This document shows positions 56,678 through 64,000 of a DNA stretch of 64,000 nt, in pieces (position 1 is the stretch's first letter; every line of letters starts with the position of its first letter). Source of the stretch: Chionis minor (taxonomy: Eukaryota > Chordata > Aves > Charadriiformes > Chionididae); the NCBI GenBank assembly GCA_013398295.1, contig VZSF01001139.1, positions 18,334-82,333 of the forward strand. The letters are read 5' to 3'. The position numbers were made by a program, and so were the translations under genes. The notes beneath the pieces are model-generated. The model saw only the letters and a program-made list of their open reading frames with translations, did not search any database and had not been told where the DNA came from.

Positions 56678-57545
56678 CCACACATCTTTTAAATACCTCC
56701 AGGGATGGTGACTCAACCACTTCCCTGGGCAGTCTGTTCCAGTACTTGACAACCCTTTTGGTAAAGAAACTTTTCCTAGTACCCAATTCAAACCTCCCCT
56801 GGTGCAACTTGAGGCCATTTCCTCTCATTCTATCACTTGTTACTTGGGAGAAGAGATCTACCCTCACCTCGCTACATCCTCCTTTCAGGTAGCTGTAGAG
56901 AGTGATGCATCCTCTCAGCCTCCTTTTCTCCAGACTGAACAACCCCGATTCCCTCAGCTGCTCCTCAGAAGACTTGTGCTCCAGACCCTTCACCAGCTTT
57001 GTTGCCGTTTTCCAGACACGCTCCAGCCCCTCAATGTCTTTCTTGTAGTGAGGGGTCCAAAACTGAGCATGGGATTCGAGGCAGGACCTCACCAGTGCAA
57101 GTACAGGGGAATGATCACTGCCCTAGTCCTGCTGGCCACACCGTTTCTGATCCAGACCAGGATGCTGTTGGCCTTCCTGGACACATGGGCACACTGCTGG
57201 CTCATCTTCAGCTGGCTGTTGACCACAACCCCAGGTCCTTTTCTGCTGGGCAGCTTTCCAGCCATTCTTCCCAAAGCCTGTATGGGGTTGTTGCGACCAA
57301 AGTGCAGGACCCAGCACTTGGCCTTGTTGAACCTCGTACTATTGGCCTCGGCCCATCAATCCAGCCTGTCCAGATTCCTCTGTAAAGCCTTCCTACCCTC
57401 ATGCAGATCAACACTCCTACCCAACTTGGTGTTGTCTACAAACTTACAAACTCCATCCCCTCGTCCAGATCGTTAATAAAGGTATTAAACAGAACTGGCC
57501 CCAATACTGAGCCCTGAGGAAAACCACTTGTAACCACACAAACCA
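56678..57545 (-). mobile_element. CR1 LINE fragment, ORF2 end region
   Basis: It lacks the terminal octamers but keeps about 870 bases of ORF2 (complement). Minus-strand pieces include [19 protein letters not shown] sequence in 56670-57092 (read as [18 protein letters not shown]) and [20 protein letters not shown] in 57089-57274. Frame changes between them show it is dead. The 224-codon + ORF at 56802-57476 is the antisense of this element, not a gene. Confidence 0.93.
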
Positions 57546-58135
57546 AATGTAGATTGAAGGATCTAGCCAGGAGGACCAGAAGTGTCCAAAACAAACCACT
57601 TATGAAAAGCACATTTTGATCTGAGAAAGAGCAGGCCAAATGATAAAAGCAGAGCCTCCTCAAAGAAGAGCTACAGGCAAGCAGAAGAGGTGAAGCAGGC
57701 CAGTACAAGACTTCAGAAACTATCTCCGTTCCTCTACTTGCTACAGAGACATTGCCACAGAAAGTAGCAAACACTAGTGCACAGAGAGAGGGAATAAGAC
57801 ATCAGCTTACCAGCATCTGCTCACAGAGCACCAGCACACGTCTCCCCAGTGCCTCGGGGCAGACACATCAGGAAGCAGAGACATCCATACAGGCAGAGGA
57901 GGTGCTCAGACCTGCACTGGACTTTTCGTTTTCCTTCTTTACCCTCCTACTGGGGAATCATCCCAGCTGGTGGGAGGGAAAAAGCAAAAGTCAGCAATCA
58001 CTCGTGGCCGTTGTGCTATCCCAAAAGTCACAGCAGGCATCGTGTCCACTCTCCTGCTGTTGTGTTAAGAGTTAAAGTAATTTGGCAGAAAATAAACCCC
58101 CTTGCGTTCTAGCTGACCCTCAGATATTAGAGGAG
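57546..58135. other. unassigned sequence
   Basis: Nothing recognised. Confidence 0.4.
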
Positions 58136-58139
58136 CTAA

Positions 58140-59090
58140 GGGTGGCTGGGCTTAGATTCTGATTGATGCTCAATGTGGCATTAATAGTCCAGTCACGCCC
58201 AATGCCTTTATTGGACTATCATGATTACGGATGCACTACTAATGCTGCCCTGTCCATCCGGCGGCGCTCTGTGAACTATCCCGGCCACACTCAGGATTTG
58301 GTCATGTTCAAGAACTCTCACGGCCAGATTAATGAACAGTGTGATTTATTAAAGCAACAGATGCTTTAATTTTTTTAGATTGCCGGTGATAAAGTAGCTA
58401 CTTACAAAGCACGTGCAAAAGATTAATATGGCCAAGATACACGTGCGTGGAATAAAGCAACACTCCAGAGATTCCTGAGTTTCCCGGGGATGCACTCGAG
58501 ATAGCCGAGTGTTCAAATCTTACCCAAAGGTGTCCCAATGCGGGGGAAGAGAGGCTCAGCTCATCAGCTGGTCCTGAAGTTGGGGAATGGGGTTTCTTCC
58601 CGTGAAGGAGTTCTTCCCTAACATTTGCTCCCTCCCCACACTATTTTATAGTGGTTTAATTTACAGGTGGAGCTTGAAGTGACCATCATCATACGTACCT
58701 TTACCTTAATTGGTCCAAAATTCTCTCACTTTGTGTTTAAAGGTACAGACTAGCGAAAATGCAGTGCGCAAGCCCAGTGAGGGGTAGTGTCACCTAAGAG
58801 GTGGGTAACCTTTGGGTTGGAGATGTGTTTTGGCATTATAATGACATTATAATGAGCAAAGTTCACTCAAAGTGCAGCATTTCGTCAAAACTGACAGACT
58901 GTTGGCCCAGGGCATCATATATGCAGCTTATCGATTGCATTAAGTATACTGTGTACCTTTAGGTCCCTTTGTTATCACTGAGCGTGACTGCATTGTCTCC
59001 ACTCCGCTCCACCCTCCATGCAGTTTCTCCTAGAGCTAGCACACCAAGTTCCCCTGATGCTGACAACACCTAGGGTTGCCTAGGGAGGTG
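58140..59090 (-). mobile_element. LTR-like block of an endogenous retrovirus
   Basis: Base composition and CpG content differ sharply from the flanks (CCGGCGGCGCTCTGTG, CCCGGGGATGCACTCGAG). On minus there is an AATAAA-type complement (TTTATT near 58335) and a TATA-like stretch further 5' (ATTTTATAG near 58643), in LTR order. ACCCAAAGGTGTCCC near 58521 resembles 35974-35990 in the other retroviral remnant. No coding sequence. Boundaries are estimated. Confidence 0.6.
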
Positions 59091-62000
59091 TCATGGTACG
59101 CACTGCACCTTAGCTGCATTCTACCTTGCTCCAATAGTGTAGGTTTCACCAAAAAAATGTTAACATATATTTAATTTTAAGTCACCTTCAGCAATTATCC
59201 TACACCTGCCACTGGTTTTCTCAGGCACCCAGCACTGGAGCAAGCCACACTCCGTACTGGCAGCTCAAGGGTCCTCAGCCTGGGCCCTACCTGCTCCAAA
59301 CAGCAGTTATTAAGAATTTTGCTGAAATTTAAAGTCAGAGAAGATACAAATTCAACAGCTTCTTTGGAAACCACCTGGTCAAATCCTGGTCAAATCCAAA
59401 CAGATCTGTAGTGGCCCCACATTTTGATTCATGCTCAGGTAAGACTGCCCACTAAATGAACACAAGGAGAGCAGAGACAGAAGGGCGCATTGCAGCCCAT
59501 AACCAAGGAGCAAAACTAGAGTATTCTATGAAAATGGAAGGCCTTTCACATGGAACAGCTGCATGCAGCAGGCACATGGCACTAAGGGCTGAATTCCTTC
59601 CAGAGCAAAGCATTAAGAGTAAGGTCTGCCCTGAGCACTTAGGCACCCTGTGTACGACACCGTCTGCCAGAGAAGCAGCCAGCATAAAATGGTGGTCACA
59701 AGCAGAAGAAAACACAGGCAGGAAAATAGAAGCCAGCAGTCTTGTTTCATCTGATATGATGCCACTACAAAGTCTGTGAGAGAGGGCAAGGAGAAAGATG
59801 GAAAAAAAATCAGTGACAAACAATGCTTCAGACAAAAGAGGACAAGGAGGATAATGAAAAAAAGAGGTAGGCAGTGATCACCCAGAGTTTCCTTCCTATG
59901 CTTTCATTTCTGAGCAGTCAGAAATACTGACTTTCTGCACACCTGCACGTGGTGTCTGGTACAAGTTCCTTCAACATCAACATCTCCCAGTGCTGGGGCA
60001 AGTCAGAGCAATCCCAGTGATGGATTAAGTTCTTCTTCCCTCTCTCCTCAGCACGGGAAGCCATCCCACACTAAAGCTTTGTCTAATGCTACGTACTGTC
60101 AAAATCTGGAGAAAAGAGACAATCCCACTGTGGTGTAGAGGGTGCTGCTGCTTTTCCTATGCGATGCCTACACTCCCTTCCACAGGAGGCAGAAGTACAA
60201 ACTGAACCATCACACAGTTGTGCCCATGCCCTCCTCCACCAAAAATGCAAAAAGGCAAAAATCAACTCCACAGCTTCTAGGTCTTCTATTGAGCAGGGCT
60301 GAATGACAAGAAAAGCAATGCAGCAGGCAATGCACTCCTGGGAAGTCCCAGGAGGGGAAGCAGGTCCCCAGTAACACAAACCCCTCCCCAGCCTGATTCA
60401 GAGTATCCCCACCACCACAGCAGTGCCCAGGCTGCCAGAAGCAGATGTTTCTGGTCCCATGGTCAAACTGTTGCCTTGCAGGATGTATGTGATGACCATT
60501 CCCACCATTTACGGGGTCTAGTTCTCCACGGTACCAGGGCTGCAGCTGTGGGCAGGAGGTGGCCCCACTGCTGGACCTTTGCAGGTCATGCAGCTACGGA
60601 CCTGCTTTGGGTGCCATGTCCCACAACAGGGCGGAAGGGAAAGAGCCCTGGGGTAGGATCTGCAGCCCAACATCACACAGAGCACACAAATGGCAGCCAG
60701 CTGCCTGTTACAGGATTGCATCACGTGTCCCATGTGAGACTTGGAAATAACTTGGAAAAAATAAAATAGAAAGGAGCTACCTTAAGGTTGCATGATACAC
60801 AGAACAGAGGAAGAAATCCTCTAATGTGGTGATCCATGTTTTTATCTTGAGGATCTGAAATATCCCAGAATTTCAGTTCTTACCTTATGAAAGTAACCTT
60901 CCTCCACGCTGCAAGAGGACAGGGTGAGGCCACAAGAATCCAGATGCATGGACCAGGGCTGGCTTGCAGGACTGCAGCTGTGAAGACATTAAAACAGAGC
61001 TGCTGAAACAGCCTGCATGTCACCTCTCACCCAAAGCAAGCACAGAAGGCTTGCACCCAGCTCCCCAAATCCCCCAAACGTGAACCGAGGCTCCTGGACC
61101 AGACTTGACCACAGCCAGACAGATTAGGCAGGAGTTAGAGCTGGATTTGCAGCACTGGTGCTCAGCTGCAAAGACCTGCTCCACCTGGGATCATAAGCAA
61201 GGCAGGCTGGCTGCTCCTCACAATTTGAGCAGAATAGGTATTCATTTCTAATGACATCAATTCCACATATTTCAAAGGCCGCGACCCTGCTGTCACCTGG
61301 GGAAAGACAGCCCCAAATGGGCAGACTCCTTGGCTGAATCTCTTACTGACCTTGCTGCACCTCCAGAACAAGAACCTTGTTCTGCATTTATTGCCATGAC
61401 TGAAACTGCCATCCCTAAGGAGGAACTCAACTACAGGGCTCAGAAATGAAGAAGCAAACAAAGCTGGCCACCATGTCCACGCCTGTTCTGAAGCAGGGTC
61501 TCTACCATTTCAGATTACATCTCCCTGCAAATAGGCCCAACTCTGAGCAACAGGGAGGGCCAGGACAGGGTTGTATGCTGTCACAGTGTGATACTGTCAC
61601 TTAAACCAACAGGGTCACTTATACACTTATATTCTCAATTACACTTGACAAGAGATTATAATCCTCAGCTAGAAATACTTGACATACATAGTAGCTCCAA
61701 CTCAAATCATTTCCTTACCTGAAACAGCTTGGAAAATTTCATATCAAGTTTCATGGAAAAGTGGATTTTATTTTTTCCCATCAATTACAAAAGGCACTGA
61801 TGTGTCTTATGAAAATTACGGGTTTGACTCATACCCACTACTGCAGGCCAAGTTGCTGGGGGGCTTGTAACACAAATACCTGCACACCATTTCCCTCAGA
61901 CGTTGCTGCTGGGACCTGGGTTTGAAAGGGGAAGGCGTGAGAAGGCAGCAAATAACACAAAGTGCTTTGATATCAGCAGCACTGCATTATTTGCAAACAA

Positions 62001-63300
62001 ATTTCTACCGTCAAAATTTTCAACCTTAAAATGTATGGGTTTGAAAATTTTCCCCAGGAAAAATAACTCCAGGATGGGTATTGTGATTTTTTCACCTTTT
62101 ACTCCAGCCAGAACAGCTCTGAATGAGGAAGCATCACATTGCTTCAAGAACTTCAGCAACCACTTGCAAGAACGCCGGGTATTCTTCAAGCGACAGCTAT
62201 AGCAACATAGATTTGGGATGGGTTTTAAACTTCAGGAAACAAGGTGGGAAGTCTGAACCAAAATGCTAACTAAAGAAAACCCTTGGTGATGCAGTCACCA
62301 GACTGCCACAACACTGCCTGGAGCAGCTTCACATGAGGACCCGCCTACATTGGTTTTCCATTGGCAAATGAAGGCAGGACAAGCTAATTTTAATACATAC
62401 TAGCTAATTAGTATGAAAGTAGACTTTGCCATACACGGGGAGTCCAACAGTAGCTCTTCCTTGCTCCCCCCATTTCTTTGTCTCTTCCCCCGCATCCTCT
62501 TCATTTGCTATCAACCTCACATTAATAAGACAGTTTCAAGGGTGGTATGAAAATTTCTGAGCAAATCTGCTTTTCTCCCAAACAGGGGCATTTCACATCC
62601 TAGAGAGTTTAAAAAGCACCTAAAAGCAAAAAACATTTTTTTTTCTAAGAAAGATCCAAAAGGAAGAAGGAGAAGCAGAGCATAACAGAGCTTTCAAGGG
62701 GAGGAGTTTCAGAGGTTTATGCCCGCAAAATCCCAAAGCCTCTGGGAAGAAAACCCATCTATGGCCTCTGAAGACCCTTTTCACATAAGGCTTGAACATC
62801 CACATTGTGCAGCTGCTATACACCCTTGAACAGATCCAACACAGCCTGAACTGCATCACTCCCCCCAGATCGCTAATTGCCTGCAGGTAATTTAGTGAGC
62901 GTGGACTGAAACTCTCAGACTCAGGCAGCCACCTGGATATGTATGATCATTGAACCACACCTGAAAAACTGGAGGATCCCTGTGGTTTCACATGGGATGC
63001 CAAACCTGGGAAACTCCTCAGGGAATTCCTATTGTCCTCCTGGGAAAACAACAACTAAACACAAATCTCCTTCGTTGGGAGAACTACACTGTGATCCTCA
63101 TTCCCAGATGACCTTCTGTATTTGCATTACATCTTCTAGTCTTTCCAGCATCTGTACAGGCACGTACAGCATCTACCCACAGAGATAACTGTTTCAATGT
63201 GCGCTCCTGTGCACAAAGCTCACGCAGGAATAAAACAGTTACTGGGCACTGTAAAGGTTGATGCAAAATATTGCATTCAGGCTTTAGCTACAAGAAACAT
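59091..63300. other. unassigned 4.2-kb stretch
   Basis: No gene, RNA or repeat family recognised. ORFs on both strands (for example 59452-59835 minus and 60476-60769 plus) show no conserved motif. A J or V signal was looked for; a CACAGTG near 61586 has no nonamer at 12 or 23 bases. Confidence 0.35.
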
Positions 63301-63301
63301 G

Positions 63302-64000
63302 TGCCGTAAGATGAGCCGGCGGGGAAGACGACTGGCCTGGCTGAACAGGGAGCTTCTGCTGGGTCTCAGAGCAAAAAGGAGAGTGTACCGTCTTTGGAAG
63401 AAGGGGCAGGCATCTCAAGAAGAGTATAAGGCCCTAGCAAGCTCATGTAGAAAGAACATCAGAAAGGCAAAAGAACAGCTAGAACTTAATCTGGCCTCTG
63501 CTGTTAAAGACAATAAAAAAAGGTTTTACAAATACATTAACAACAAAAAGAGAGCCAGGCTGAATCTCCACCGTTCACTAGATGCAGAGGGGAAGATTGT
63601 CAGCAAGGATGAGGAGAAGGCTGAGGTACTTAATGCCTTCTTTGCCTCAGTCTTCAATAGCAAAACCAGTTATCCTCAGGATACTCACCCTCCAGAGCTG
63701 GAAGATAAGGTTGGAGAACAAAATAAACCCCCCATAATCCAGGAGGAAGCAGTCAGTGACCTGCTACGTCAACTGAATAGTCACAAGTCTATGGGGCTGG
63801 ATGGGATCCACCCGAGAGCGCTGAGGGAACTGTCAGAGGAGCTCGCCAAGACACTCTCCATCATTTATCAGCGGTCCTGGTCAACGGGGGAGGTCCCAGA
63901 TGACTGGAGGCTTGCCAATGTGACGCCCATCTACAAGAAGGGCCGTAAGGAGGATCCGGGCAACTACAGACCTGTCAGCCTGACCTCGGTGCCAGGAAAG
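63302..64000 (+). mobile_element. CR1 LINE with intact ORF2 segment, running off the window
   Basis: From 63302 to the last base, 233 codons are open in one frame. They begin near MSRRGRRLAWLNRELLLGLR, pass through the linker between endonuclease and reverse transcriptase (KKRFYKYINNKKRARLNLH, EVLNAFFASVF) and reach the start of the RT domain ([43 protein letters not shown]). ORF2 of CR1 encodes the endonuclease and RT that copy the element into new sites. The endonuclease domain is missing, so the copy is 5'-truncated near 63302. It is far better preserved than any other CR1 here and therefore probably younger. The rest lies beyond the window. Confidence 0.95.

Noticed and set aside
56802..57476. 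224-codon ORF on the + strand
   Set aside because: It is the antisense of a CR1 ORF2 fragment; the minus strand shows CR1 protein pieces over the same bases.
1..64000. tRNA, rRNA, CRISPR, bacterial operons
   Set aside because: Nothing of this kind was seen; the window is vertebrate nuclear DNA with introns and LINEs.

Overview
This is vertebrate genomic DNA, almost certainly from a bird. It carries many CR1 retrotransposon fragments ending in the ATTCTATG-type 3' terminus, avian-type endogenous retroviral LTRs, an olfactory receptor of the OR14-like group that is expanded in birds, and a T-cell receptor delta constant gene linked to an antibody-like VH segment. Linkage of VH to C-delta is known from birds, amphibians and monotremes. 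I cannot name the species.

The centrepiece lies at 30.7-46.6 kb on the + strand: a compact rearranging receptor locus. It has a signal-peptide exon (30693-30738), a truncated VH relic (31144-31253), a VH-delta exon with a 23-bp-spacer recombination signal (31469-31823), two D-delta segments each flanked by a 12-RSS and a 23-RSS (coding 38500-38511 and 41290-41306), a J-delta with FGTG motif and GTAAGT donor (41698-41749), a decayed second J (about 42197-42238), and the constant gene in three coding exons plus a 3'UTR exon (44456-46601). Spacer lengths obey the 12/23 rule and every splice junction is phase 1, so V-D-J-C would read through in frame. None of the small pieces (leader, D, J, connecting-peptide and membrane exons) appears as a long ORF. 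By eye I find no J-alpha-like segments in the 17 kb downstream, which favours a self-contained TRD cluster over a conventional TRA/D locus, though the window cannot settle this.

Left part (0-30 kb): degenerate telomere-like repeat in two opposed strands (1.85-2.23 kb), a decayed tandem segmental duplication (4.8-8.3 kb and 10.2-12.2 kb) split by LTR and CR1 insertions, one intact olfactory receptor (14892-15827), and an inverted olfactory-receptor pseudogene (20.86-21.43 kb) whose centre is nearly identical to the intact gene but whose ends are not, as expected from gene conversion. Much of the rest is CR1 remnants and sequence I could not assign.

Middle: a retroviral gag-like remnant with an LTR-like end (34.9-36.1 kb), then a block in which about 0.5-0.6 kb is repeated three times around two single N bases (36705 and 37474). 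This looks like untrimmed contig overlap, not biology. Right part (47-64 kb): CR1 fragments, several solo LTRs, unassigned sequence and, at the edge, a CR1 with 230 uninterrupted ORF2 codons running out of the window.
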